Assembly: GCA_963402885.1 (NCBI GenBank)
Contig: OY727093.1
Location: 8,381,501-8,445,500 of the forward strand
Length of the DNA stretch: 64,000 bases
Direction: 5' to 3'
Source: Antedon bifida
Lineage: Eukaryota > Echinodermata > Crinoidea > Comatulida > Antedonidae
Below, one piece after another: positions 23,101-35,000 of this stretch. Position numbers and translations under genes: made by a program. Each line of letters begins with the position of its first letter. The first letter of the stretch is position 1. The notes under the pieces were generated by a model, which was given only the letters and a program-made list of their open reading frames with translations, searched no databases and had not been told where the DNA came from.

Positions 23101-25796
23101 AATAAGTTCAATTGGTGAAACGTCCAGCTCGCAACTGGTCAGTGTTGATGTCCATCAAGCTACTGCTGAGCTAGCCAAGGCATTGCAGCCGATGAAAGTT
23201 TTATTTCTCAATGATCATGGTGGTATTACAAATGAGAAAGGAGAGGTAAGTACAGTCATCAACTACACACTGAGATATGAAATGTGTTTGTTTGGTTTTT
23301 GAGTTGAAAGTAACCCATGTTTTCTAAACCAAGTATAAGCCTTCGGTAAAGGTGCTGAGTGTTACTTATCCAGGAGAGCATGTACTCGTAGACAAGGGGT
23401 GGATCTAAGGCCCAACTATATTTAAATTTCAGTAAAAAACTCCAATAAAATACATACAGTTGACCGGATACTTTTCCAGACATTTCTAAGTCCAAAAGTT
23501 CCCACAATTTTTTTTACACATCCAGAATACCAGAAGGTGTCCATATTGGGATAGTGGGCTGTACAACATTAGGTTTTTTTCATTACTTTGTTTAGAATTT
23601 GGAAAGTAAATTACATGTTAAATAGTCACATAATATAAATTTCAAGGATAGTGAGATTAAATTAAATTATATTGTTTTATATATACATATATTTGATTCT
23701 CCTCAGGTGATTGGTGAGATCTTAATTCCTGGTGATCTTGAGAAAATTTCAAATGAGATATGGTACACTGATGCAACTGAACGTAAAGTAGAATATATGA
23801 AAGATTTGTTGGAACACTTACCGAGCACATCAAGCGTGGTCATCACATCCGCCACCACACTTCTAACTGAGTTGTTTACTAGACATGGTAATTATTACTA
23901 TTTTTAGATGTGTTAAGAAAATGAATAAACTTTGTATAATAGACTATTGTCCTTAGACACCATTGGAAAGACCCAAAATGTCTGTTTTCTAATAGAAATT
24001 CTACATTTCAGGACCTCTGGGACTTTTATTCTTTTCACAGCTTTGAAACGATGTAGAAAAGTTTGATTTTGAGAGTGATTAATAAAAAGAAAATGACTTG
24101 ATTGTTAATTAATTATTGTTAAAATTGTTGTTTCCTCTAGGCTCTGGTACACTGTTTAAGAATATGGAGCCGATACATGAATTAACGAGCCTAAACGATG
24201 TTAACATTAATCGATTAATTGATTTAATGTCAAGGTATTAATTTGTACTTAACTCTATGTGTTCCTATCCACACTGGTTCAGCCCTTTCCATCTACCAGT
24301 TTATAGATTTTTTAACAAGGAATCACAGGATGGATAAAATATTTTATAATTTATCATGCTTATAAACTAAGTCTCATTTGAGGCTTAGGAGTGGAGTTAA
24401 AGGAGTTGTTAGTTACAACCTGGCACTAGGTCAGGATTGAACAATGGACATTGGGATTAGAAGGCAAGCATGTTAACCACCAAGCTACAGCTCCACTACT
24501 TTTGTATTATAAATTCATTATTTAATACTTCATAGATATATAAAAATGTTGATCATAGTGAACAATCTTTTTATTTGGTGATATTTGCATTGTTAGAGCT
24601 TTTGGGCGACCTTTGAAAGAAGAGTACTTTCGAGAGATATCGGACCGACTTGACACAATTTACATTTCGGAAAGTTACAGCGCAGCAGCTATAATAACAA
24701 ATGAGGCCGGCACCAGTGTTCCATACTTGGATAAGTTTGTCATTAGTACACAATCACAGGTATCATTCAACAATTTGATTAAATATTTTTCTGCAACACC
24801 CACCAACTGAATTTAAATCATTGGCAATTTATGTACTGGGGTATTTGCTGAAACAAAACAAAAACATATTATTTCTGTAGGTTTTTGAATGAAATTAATT
24901 TTTAATATTCTAAAAAGTTGTTTTTGTATTATTTAGGGAGAAGGCACTAGTGATATGCTGTGGGACGTAATACGAGGCAAATTTAAGAACCTGTTTTGGC
25001 GGTCACAACATTCCAACAAGATCAATCCGTGGTAAGAATCATTTTTAAAAATCTCTTTTGTACCAGTGGTCAAATATTCCAATTTTTTAAAGCAAAATTA
25101 AGTCTTAAAAACTTTATTTTAACATTAATGATTTTAGTTTTTTTACATAAACTAAGCAAATATTTAAAAAAAAATTTCAAACAATTTAGTTTGTTCAGTA
25201 AGATAAAAAGAACAGGTTTGATAAATAAGGCCTTCACTTAGGGACTTAAGGAGCCAATGTCCTTAAGCACTACAAGGTGTGTGTTAAAATAGCCACAAAT
25301 ATAATATTAACATTTCAGTGTTTTTATCTCACAAACTTTTTAGTAGAACAGAACCATTTACTTTTTATGACCTGTTTTTATTGTTTTTTTTGGTCAAATA
25401 AATAAATGAAAGTAAATTTACTTTTTATCAAATACTTATAAATGAGGTCTCTAATTTAAAACATAATCTAGCATCATTGACGTTTATCGTAAGTTATCGC
25501 AGGATAGGAGCTGAATATAGAATCTATAATCTTTGTACTTCATACTTGAAGCAACACCATTGGTCAATATTAGGGAGCTTATCATCATCACACCATCTTA
25601 TTTCAGGTATTTTAAACGTTCTGAAGGTAGTTGGAGTAACAGTAAATGGACTGTGTTCTGGTATGGAATAAACGACCCTAAGCTTTCATATAGGCTTGTT
25701 GACTATGCAGTGAGACTGAAGACTTCCTTTATTGAAAAAAAACAAACATCATCTTTGCGTCTACCATCTAAGATGGAATCGACTTCAAAAGTGTAA
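17146..25796 (+). CDS. NAGS: N-acetylglutamate synthase, mitochondrial
   Basis: Makes N-acetylglutamate from glutamate and acetyl-CoA in the mitochondrial matrix; in urea-cycle animals this activates carbamoyl-phosphate synthetase I. Exons: 17146-17418, 17785-17907, 18485-18598, 20588-20769, 23083-23245, 23707-23887, 24141-24234, 24597-24759, 24937-25031, 25607-25796. All junctions keep frame; product 525 aa (human 534). Residues 1-45 are Arg/Lys-rich with few acidic residues, as in a mitochondrial presequence. An amino-acid-kinase-like domain follows, with family blocks DPLQWCL, FLNDHGG and SSVVITSATTLLTELF then GSGTLFKN. The C-terminal NAT domain carries ISESYSAAAIITNE, PYLDKFV and the acetyl-CoA loop QGEGTSDMLW, then LFWRS, NPWYFKRS and FWYGI. 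Intron 2 begins GC instead of GT. The leader holds two uORFs. ATTAAA at 25979 may be the polyA signal. Confidence 0.97.
19343..19391. repeat. Hairpin with 16-bp perfect arms in NAGS intron 3
   Basis: AACCAGGGAAGAGTGA (19343-19358) pairs exactly with TCACTCTTCCCTGGTT (19376-19391). Pairing continues imperfectly outward with TTGGT/ACCAA and inward with TTACAA/TTGTAA. Size and shape would fit a transposon relic or a microRNA-like precursor. Confidence 0.6.
19571..19609. repeat. Short strong hairpin in NAGS intron 3
   Basis: GTGGTGGGTATTATACC pairs with GGTATAAGCCCACCAC around a 6-nt loop, with one bulge. The stem is GC-rich for this region. Confidence 0.6.
20873..20960 (+). mobile_element. Possible decayed tRNA-derived SINE head
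   Basis: TCTGTAGGTATGAATGC followed about 30 nt later by GGGTTTGAGTATTAC resembles degraded polymerase III A and B boxes in tRNA order. It is similar in layout to the better copies elsewhere in this window. Weak evidence. Confidence 0.25.
21215..21347. mobile_element. Fragment of a CAGTGGCGGA-ended DNA transposon
   Basis: The right end reads TCCTGGATCCGCCACTG. Its reverse complement, CAGTGGCGGATCCAGGA, is a typical DNA-transposon terminus, and the same terminus with changes bounds the nested element at 58388-59393. A stretch of C-rich sequence (CCCCCACCCCC) lies just inside. No intact left end was found. Confidence 0.5.
22191..22291. repeat. Foldback: 47-bp inverted repeat with 7-nt loop
   Basis: Left arm 22191-22237 and right arm 22245-22291 are inverted copies with about three mismatches, around the loop CAAAAAA. 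The outermost bases are TTACTATAACTCAAAGAG and their complement. Near-identity of arms suggests a recent origin. It sits in NAGS intron 4. Confidence 0.85.
22300..22392 (+). mobile_element. Retroposon-like 3' tail
   Basis: Ends TTTTGGTCGAATAAATAAA then an A-rich run. The same GGTC-AAATAAATAAATGAA ending recurs at about 25388-25410 in another NAGS intron. A shared 3' tail with an AATAAA core and polyA fits the end of a non-LTR element or a SINE. The 5' limit is unclear. Confidence 0.35.
22848..23018. mobile_element. MITE copy c (AGCTCTGTC family) in NAGS intron 4
   Basis: The left end is diverged (TGCTCTGTCTGATCAATC); the right end is canonical, GATAGTGTAGACAGAGCT. TAA flanks both sides. The interior carries the family's CATATATGGACATGATG module. 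It ends about 65 bp before NAGS exon 5. Confidence 0.8.
24424..24499 (-). mobile_element. tRNA-derived SINE fragment in NAGS intron 7
   Basis: On the minus strand, TAGCTTGGTGGTTAACATGC is an A-box-like segment and GTTCAATCCTGACC is B-box-like about 30 nt later. It is closely similar to the head of the SINE at 63147-63314. Confidence 0.5.
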
Positions 25797-26248
25797 TAAT
25801 TAAATTGGCAATAATCTATGGTTTATTAACCAACACTAAACCAGAATTTTTTTAAATTTATTTTTTCAATATCAAAATATTGCTATTCAGTCTCTTTAAA
25901 TTTTTATTTTTGTATTTCTTGTATAAAGTTGGCTAAGAAATGTTCACCATCTATCGTTCTTGTCCTGATGATTGAGAAATTAAACGTAATGTGCCATAAA
26001 TCTATTGTAGCGAGCTTTCCATTTGATGTTGAAATGAGACAATCATAATCTTCCATCTATAGTAAGTTTGACTTCTTAGTATTTGTGACGATCAGGACCT
26101 TCCTGATACTTGCTATCAACGAAGGAGCATAAGTTTAATTTCCAACATGGAAGGAAGAAAGTTTAATATCAACATAAAACGAAGAAAGTTTAATTCGGAA
26201 GCAGAAGAGAAGTACAGTAGATGGTCAGTGACCAATTTCAAGTTCAAA

Positions 26249-26371
26249 AGCTCTGTCTACACTATCAAACTGGACAAAAAAATGTGATGTCTCCATATAT
26301 GGACATGATGATGTCATATCACTACCATATTTGGGCACATCACTACCATATTTGATAGTGTAGACAGAGCT
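26249..26371. mobile_element. MITE copy d (AGCTCTGTC family)
   Basis: Both terminal repeats are present. The interior includes CATATATGGACATGATGATG and a doubled CACTACCATATTTG module. TTA follows the right end. Confidence 0.85.
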
Positions 26372-27082
26372 TTAGTTGGCTTTAATCTTTTCAAATTCTT
26401 CCTCTTTCACTGTATTACAACTTTTATATCTTATCTGATCATTTGGGTTCCAATAGGTTCTGTGTTTCTGTTGCTTATTAAATCTATACCTTCTGATAAC
26501 TATTCATTATTTCTGTGCAATTTTTATATCCTGTGTGAATCGTTACAGACACAGGGTAGGTTAACATAGACCTTTCAAACTAATATTTATTATTCTACTA
26601 AATTGTTTATATTTTATCTATTCTGGAAGTGTGTGTATAAATTGGTATATCTTAAACAGGCACCATTTTGAAATTATTTAACAGGAAGGTAAACAAAAAT
26701 AAAATAATTTATGTTATTGATTATTTGTCTGAATGACATCAAACACTGCAAAACATCAATTTCATTTAGAACCATTTAAGCATAGAAAACCAAAAAACTG
26801 GTATGTTCAATGCGCTAGAGTTAACTTCGTTCCATGCATGATTAAGCAAATCCGAATCGCCTCAGAGTTACATCAACAGTACAGTAAGTGCTTGTGTGAA
26901 CAGTGTTATGTCTCCGTGTTTTTCACAACGATATAACTTAAATGTAACTCTGATCAATTTCAGTACATTTACAAAGCTAAAGCTTAACTCTGATAGAGAA
27001 GGAAATGTGTAAACACAGCTAATCAACTAGCATTGAAACAAGATGTCTTTTTTTCCAATCTACTAGTACTACAGTATTAATA

Positions 27083-27234
27083 CAGTAGATGCCCTTATTC
27101 AGGAGAAATATATGTTTTCACCATGGAGTAAAGAATATTCTGTTACTCCATGGTTTTAACACTATAGCCAACAAATATTAGAGGACATCCTATAAGTAGA
27201 CACTGTTGTATCCATCAATAAATTGGTTCTACTG
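27083..27234. mobile_element. Mariner-like MITE relic
   Basis: TA, then CAGTAGATGCCC on the left; GGTTCTACTG, then TA on the right. The TA flanks and CAGTAGA ends match the 48230 element. The interior has a hairpin from ACCATGGAGTAA and TTACTCCATGGT. Confidence 0.55.
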
Positions 27235-27377
27235 TATTGTCTTTATTATTTATCATGCTTGTTATGCATGCTAACATAAGCAGCTAACAAAACTGTCTGT
27301 TTACAGTTAATACAGGTGATTATTGCATCATTCAATTAATGTAATAGGAAAGGAAGTTAGACAAAGAATGGGCTACT

Positions 27378-27428
27378 GGTACAATCATAGAGATATTATA
27401 GTGGACTATAATATCTCTATGGTACAAT
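27378..27428. mobile_element. Minimal foldback with 8-bp target duplication
   Basis: GGTACAAT occurs at 27378-27385 and 27421-27428, exactly bordering 35 bp that form an almost perfect palindrome (CATAGAGATATTATAGT and its complement around GG). An 8-bp duplication is the hallmark of hAT-type insertion. Confidence 0.6.
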
Positions 27429-27836
27429 ATAGTATTCTAGTGCAGTAAATATTTGTACATTTATTATCCAACTTAATACATGTTACATTCAATATAAACA
27501 AAAGCCTTGGTTAGAATAAAAAGTCTTTGGTGCTGATTACTTAAATATGTATAATCTAACATTAAATAATAAATTAATGTTTGTGTCTTCCTTAATGTGT
27601 GTATACAGTATATCCTAACAGGTATAGGGAAATATATTAATGTATTTTGGTAAAAATTATAACAACATATACAAAAAAATAAGGGGTTAAAATAGCTTGT
27701 GTTTTGGGTGGGCTTGTTTACAAAAATATTTTTGACATTACTGAAAAAAACATTTTTATTTTTATTGTATGTTCTTGCAGATGAGTAAATTCTAAATAAT
27801 AGTCACCTTCTGTATTATTGTTTTCATTGAGTTTTA

Positions 27837-28262
27837 GGGTCTGTTTCTGCTGCATAACGCAAATTAACCGTTTATTTTAAAATGGATTAAAAATAACAAG
27901 ACCGTTCTGTTCAATTTGTGCTCCGAAATAACCAGTTAAATCAATGGGTGGTCGTTGACAAAAATTGTTAGAATTACCCAAAATGCAATTGGTCCTGGCG
28001 GTTAATTCAAACGTTACCGCCGTGTAGTTGACTCAGGGTCAGCAGCTGTCAATCAAATAACCGTTATTTTGTGTTGCAACTAAAAGTTGCACAGCGATAA
28101 CCGGTTATTGAATGGGTGTTTTTAACCGGTTATTTTGCGGTGCCTTTTAGACGGTTACCAACCGGTTACCACAAATTTGTCCTGTTTCTGCTCACAAGAA
28201 AATGGAGTTAATTTATTCACACCGATTTTAACCAATTATTTTTATGCAGCAGAAACAGGCCC
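27837..28262. mobile_element. PIF/Harbinger-like MITE, 426 bp
   Basis: The ends GGGTCTGTTTCTGCTGCATAA and GGGCCTGTTTCTGCTGCATAA (right end reverse-complemented) form a long terminal inverted repeat. TTA occurs on both sides (27834-27836 and 28263-28265), the target duplication of PIF/Harbinger elements. There is no ORF. The interior repeats AACCGGTTA-type motifs in both orientations. Confidence 0.85.
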
Positions 28263-28971
28263 TTAGAATAAGAAAACCAGTTTAATAATTAGGTAGCTTT
28301 TGATTTGGGACGACCAAGAAACAAGTGAAGTTTTGGTGAATTCTAGGTCGAGAGGATGATCATCGACACAATATACATGCAGGTTGTAAGTTCTAGGTCG
28401 TTAAAAATCGAAAGTTTTTTATTATCTACATGTGCTAAAAGAGATATTTGGTGACAGTGTTTGGTCTGTATAGACTCCTTGTTCATTCAGACAAGAAAAC
28501 ATGTAAAGGTCTCCAGTTGGTGGCACTGGTACAATGTGTACAGCATTTAGAAATGTCTTCTACGTGTGTTCATTGTAGATACAGTATATAAAGTGTTATA
28601 AAAAGAAGTTAACAGGGTTTATATGCAATAAAGTATGGGTGTCTGAAATGTGTTTACTTTACTTTACCTTTATTTTGTGATATGCATGTGTACAAGGTTC
28701 GGTATACTTAGTGACATTGGCATCGGAATGTTTTACTGGTAATTCAGTTTCTAAGCATGCTCTGAATGACTTTACAACTACATAGTCGAGTAGTCCATTG
28801 TGAAAGGCCGCTGTTAGATATACAGCCTTTCGTTATAAATGTTTATAATCGATATAAAATGTCACTCGGAAGCTCATAGAGGCAGTGTGGTACATGTTGC
28901 TACAGTATATTCATCATAATATACAGTAGTCACAAAGTCATAAACGGCAACAATATGGTAATACTGCTGTA

Positions 28972-28977
28972 TTTATT
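28972..28977 (-). promoter_or_regulatory. PolyA signal of the coiled-coil gene
   Basis: AATAAA on the minus strand, about 50 nt past the stop codon at 29029. The distance is typical for a short 3' UTR. Confidence 0.5.
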
Positions 28978-29028
28978 CTCTTATACTGAAACAAATGTGA
29001 TATCATAATGTATTAATGTTAAACAAGT

Positions 29029-32000
29029 TCACTTTTTGAAATTTGTTATTGGAGGAAAAAGACTTGCTAATGGCGGTACGGAAGGAATTTGAGACATCCG
29101 TGATGGCTGCCGTGACTGGGCATTTGTGTCTTTGGAAAAGTCTCCCATTCCCAGTCGTTTCAGCACCCTGCAAAATTATTTTAAAATATTTTTACCAACA
29201 AAAACTGAAAATATTTTATCAAAAATAATTTTGTAACTACGGTAATAAAAATGAAGCAATTTATTGTCTAAAAATAAACTTACTCTCTAGCTTGCTGTCT
29301 CCTTGAGTTCACGTCCAGGTCAAGGGTTCGTGGTGTTGTGATGTATGCTGGGAATTGATCAAGGTTCCCAATTGGCTGAAAGTTAAAAATTGTTTATTGA
29401 ATAAATATCTAAAGTTGACAGCAATGTTTGTAAAATTGAGATAGATGTACTATCCTACCTTCCAAACAGGTCCTCTTGTACCTATTAAAGCAACACTAGT
29501 TCCAATGACATCTTTTGGTTTATCTGGTATCCTCATATGTACCCCGTGTGGTCCCGTTGTGCGCCCATGTTCACGTATTTGTTGTGGTTTTATGTAGATC
29601 AGAGTTTTTGTAACTGGCTTAATCATACTCATACCAGTTTCTTCTTTAACAGCATCAAAGCTAAAGAAAAAACATAATTTATGAATATTGTGCTTCCACT
29701 GACATGGCTTTGTGGTTTAACATTTGCAAATTGTTTTTCACTATGTGCCGCATGGCTATGCAGTTATTCTAACTATGATTCTATGCTTGTTTATATCTAG
29801 TACTGAGCTTTAACCAAATGACTTTTTTACTCAACAGCTGCATAGCTGAATGGCACGTCAACTATATCAAACATTAACTCTTTTTTAGAAATTCCACCAG
29901 ATATGTCAATGATGGTCACAGATATATTTTATTCAGTTAGTTAATTTGTTGTAATTTTTGTTTGAATGAAGCTCTGTCTACACTATCAAACTAGTTTGAT
30001 GAAAAAGGTGTGATGTGCCGAAATATGGTAGTGATCTACCCATATATGGTAGTGATATGACATCATCATGTTCATGTATGGGGACATCGCACAAAGTTTG
30101 ATAGTGTAGACAGAGCTTTAGATTGTGATGTGATTCCTGCTAAATTTCTTACATAGCAAACATTTGTTCATAAAGCTTTGTTCTTTGTATTTTAAGCTGT
30201 TCCTTCTTGTCTTGCCATTTCTTGATTGACTGGTTGAAAGAAAAAATATCATTATCATTAGTATTTACACATTAGTGTTACCATCTAAACATTATGATCC
30301 ATTTCAAAACAATGTTGTGTAGGGGTACATAACAGTGGATATAAAACAGGGGATTCTAGTAGTCTTTACCTCTTGCATGCGTTTCTCCATCCTGATGAGA
30401 AAGCCTTGCAGATATTTCTCTTGGTCACCAGTTGTCATCGAAAGCTTCTTCATCAATTGTTCTAAAAAAAAATTAACATTCTTACTTTTACTTATAATAC
30501 ACATTCCATTAACTGTTTGGGATAATTAGAGGGGAGGAGGTGGGTTTCTCCCTGTATACTTGAGAGGATATGTACCTTTCTGGTCCTGTAGTTTCCTAAA
30601 TGTAATGTAGCGTTCAAACAGCTGTCTTAGCCTCATTTCTGGAACTTCCATTGCCTGTGTTATAACGTCTACTGTAATCTGAAAATATAGCAAAGTTATA
30701 AATAAGTAAATATTACTGAGTAGTTTTGGAACACATATCTTAACAAAAGCCATGATTAGGATCTATGAGTCGATCTGAGAGACCATGTTAATAGCTGCAT
30801 ACTTACTGCATGAAGTTCCAGTGATATCTTGTTTTCCTTTAATGCTTCCTCCAATGTTTTTAGATTTTTAAACTGATCAGCTACTTTCAATTTCAGAGTA
30901 TTTATATCATCTTTCCTCACCTAAATTTAAAATGAATAACATAGTAGTAAAATATGTGGTTGAGAAACCATAGCCATTGAATTGGCACAGGTTCAAGGCA
31001 TGAACTCTTCGACCACAGGTCTAGTGGAGGAATAAGTTCTTGGATAAGAATTTCCAGTGTACACATCTTGATTGTGTGCACACAACCTGGTGCATTTTTT
31101 TCAAAAGGATAGGGGGTTACCCTGGTATTCTTTACTCCATGCCATGGTGTAGTGCATCATTTCAGCCTCTGTCATTGCAGACAGACAAACAAATACTGTT
31201 GGTCACCATTTTACTGAGTTCAGTTGTAATACCTGAGTGGCACCAGATGACATCTTGTTGTTTGCCATTTGCATCACCAGCATTTGTTTGTTTTTCTCCT
31301 GTTCTGCTAGATTTCCTCTCATTGACCGTAACTTGGAATCACGCTGTTTTAACTCCTGTCGGAAAGCAGTTTGTCTAAAGTGACAAACATAGTGTTTTTA
31401 TTCAATTACAATGTGAACGGCAGAGCAGTTTGAGTAGGCCCAATATATTGTAAGTAATTTCCATGCCTCAACCATAATAACAGGATTTCTAACTAACTAC
31501 ATTGATATCTTTACCATCATTGGCAAAGATGCTGTACTCTATTGCCTCATTCTTCAGGTGGAACATATCAAACTAGTTTGACAAAAAAAGTGTGATGTAA
31601 CATCATCATGTCCATATATGGGCACATCACATTTTTGTTCACATAAAGTTTGGTAGTGTAGACAGAGCTTAAGATAAAAAAAACTACACCATTCAACAAT
31701 GTCTGAAAGTCTGGATTGTAGCCTTTGTAGGAGTTGCTTTTTGTGTGCTCTGTGCCTTTAGAGATATTGATTCATAATCCATGATGACTTTATTATTCAA
31801 TAACAGAAATTCATAATAGTTACACTTCTTTCATCTCCCTTTGAAGACTACTATTGTGAAGGATGAGCTGCTTGTGCCTGTCCAATAAAGCCTTGTATTT
31901 CTCTTCCTATTGAATAATAGTAAAAAGTTTAGTGTGTTAAGCATAATGCTCCACAAAAGGAAAAGAAAGAATTAGTTAATTGTAAAGAAAGAATGTACTG

Positions 32001-35000
32001 ATGAAATGAAATCTGTACTGTATTTAAGAATTATGATATTACTACAATAAAAGTAAATTAACAATTGTTACTGAATTAATTTTTTACATTTTTTAATTTA
32101 CCTGTATTCTTTTTGTTTCTGATATCAAGTATTCCAAACCATTAATCTCCTCGTGCATCTGAAATATTAAACAAGTAAAATTCCATGTAAATAAGAAAAT
32201 TTAATATTTTATTTTTTATTTACAGTAATTCTTATTTTTACCATGTTTATTCTGTCATTTGCTTGATTGTTTTCTTTTCTCAATCGTTCTTTATCATCAT
32301 CAGCCATCCCATCATGTAATGGTGATCCATGTTTTGGTGCCATTGCTTCTTTAAGTTCAATCCGCTACAAAAATAAGAAAAAAAAACAACATTTAGTTTA
32401 CTAAAGGTTGGTTCACACTAGGATTTTGTGCTGCGCCTAAATGTTTGCATTTCAGTAGTGGAAACTATTAGGTAGATTTATAATTATTAGAATTCACTTA
32501 CTTTATTCATCAAAGCCTGTGCAATCTTTATTTCTAATGAAACCAACACTGAAATAAATGCAATAAACTAAATATATTTTCAATTATTCTCAAAATTGTT
32601 TACAAATAGAAGAAAACATGTTCATAAAGGATTATTTCAGGATAATTTTGTTTTATATATTAAATTAAATCCAAAGACAGATTACTGAAAAACCAACAAA
32701 GCTGTGGGTAGCAGTGACTGGTTTATATTAAACATTTATATTTATAAACCAGCCAAGTGTCTCAAACAAAGTCTAGCATGACTGTGGCTATAGAGAAAAG
32801 AATTTCTATAAACTTCAGTACTTACATTCTAAAGCATTTCCCGACATCATGTTAAGCTTAGTTTTTATGTCGGTTGGTTTCTGAAATTAATAACAAATTG
32901 TTGAGAAATCATGATTACTTTTCCTATAATGCAAAAAAGAACAACAGAAAAACAACTCACGTCATCAACTTGTAAATTATTGGTAAGTTTCACCTCATGT
33001 GCTAAGTCAAGCAGACCTATTGTAAAGAAAGTAGAAGTCATAGTTACAAATTTACTGCCTCAATCTTCTACATAATGTTTGTATTTCAATATTGTGTGTT
33101 GTTATGAATTTCATATTTTTTCATGAGAAAACTCCCTACACCATTGTGTAATATATCAATCGTTTGACTTTTCTTTGACTGTTCAGTAACAGTCTGAAGC
33201 TCTGTCTACACTATCAAATTAGTTTGACAAAAAAGTGTGATGTGCCCAAATATGGTATGTTTTTTTGTAACATAACATTTGATAATGTAAACAGAGCTTA
33301 AAGCTCTAAATCATTTTCAGAATTTACCTTCTTTTTCAAAGATGTTCTCCAGACTATCTTTGAAATGATTGATAGCTCGCAGAAGATGTAGACTGACTCG
33401 ATGTATGCCTGCCAGTTGAACCTTCATATCTTGTTCCTGTTTCCTCAGTGCAGCATCACATCTTAATTAAAAACTTTACATTTTAGTTGGCTAGGACTAC
33501 CATTTGAATACAATAAAAATCTCTCCTAATAAAGAATGCCATTGTCATAGTCAACAAATCATTGTCTGACATCATGGTCATATTCAAAGATATCATTTAT
33601 TATGATCTTTGTGTGTGAATCAGGCTTGAAATGCTGCCTGGTATATATTGTTCATTTTACTAATGCAATTTGTGTATTTTAAACATATTTACCTTTGTTT
33701 TTCTTTATGTAAATGATCTTGTAGTTTGTGTATTTCTAACTCGTAATCGGCCTTAATACGTGATGCCATGTGGCGATAATCAGTTGGTGAATTTGGCAAA
33801 GCAATCATTTCTACTGGTGATGGCAACGTAGAAGCAGCGGTGGATGTACGCTTCTTTATGTCTGCAATCAGTTCGGCAATTTTTAATTCCTAAATAAAAG
33901 TTCAGAAAAATATTTTGTGGAAGAGTGGGGGAAAAAATGAAGATTTCATTAAAGTGATCAAACTGAATTTGATGTTAATTTCAAAATAGTGTACTAACAT
34001 GAACACTTATTAGATCAACCTTAACTTGAAGTTCATTTTTCAATCGACGAACTTCCGCCTCTAACTTGTCAACCTTAAAAATAAAAGCAATTTTCACTTA
34101 TATTTTGGAAATAATCAATGTAATAATCCATTGTTAATAAATTATCTATTGTAATTCTAAACTTCGCAACTTGGAAGGCAACCTGTTTTTACCTCAGATT
34201 TGTAATCATTTATACGTTGCATGTACTGTTCCCGTATTGATTCCTGTCGGCTATTTTTTGCCTCTGTATCTTGCACAGTGATGTTCAAGCGTTTTTCATA
34301 TTCATGCTGTTTGTCTAAAATTTACATAAAACAATAAAACTTTCAACAACATAAAAACAATCATGGGTATACTAAACAGTAATAATTTGAAAAAATAACA
34401 TCAATAAAATAAAAAATAAAAATTTAAAATAAAATTGATGTTATTATTGAAAATAAATAAAAATAGTAGAACTAACATAATGCATCGTCTAACTGTGCTT
34501 CTAAGTTTTCTATTACTATGTTTAGATTTTCTATAGTGTCCTAGAACAAAAAACATAGTGTCACAGGTTAATATGTAAATTACCACATCATAAAAAAATC
34601 TCAAGCAATTTTTAAGTTGCTTGTTCACCGTAGAAGTGAATTTACTACTTTAGTGTCGTGCCAACACTTATTTTTCATCTTCATTTTATTTCAACCACAT
34701 CCAACAGCGAAAAATCGCCAATTATATGATGCCTTCAAAATATTTAAATATAAATATAGACAATAAAAACACATGAAACATTCAACAAATGGCAAAATTA
34801 GATAGATTTAAGAACTTTATATTTAACAATTGACAAACTGTCAAAAAACTTATCGAAAGTCTTATCTTTAATAGAAATTGAATTGTAAAGCTTACTTCAT
34901 GTTCTTTGATAGTGGCTTGTAATGCCTCAATCTCATTTGCCAGTTTTGCTTGAATTTCGGCCATTTTTATCTCCAAAAGTTTGAGTTCTTCTGCTGCCTT

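Larger units (their letters stand above)
25797..28970. other. Intergenic stretch between convergent NAGS and coiled-coil genes
   Basis: No supported gene. The stretch begins with the NAGS 3' UTR (possible ATTAAA signal at 25979-25984). It then holds a MITE, a mariner-like MITE, a palindrome with 8-bp flanking repeats and a Harbinger-like MITE, all listed separately. Confidence 0.6.
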
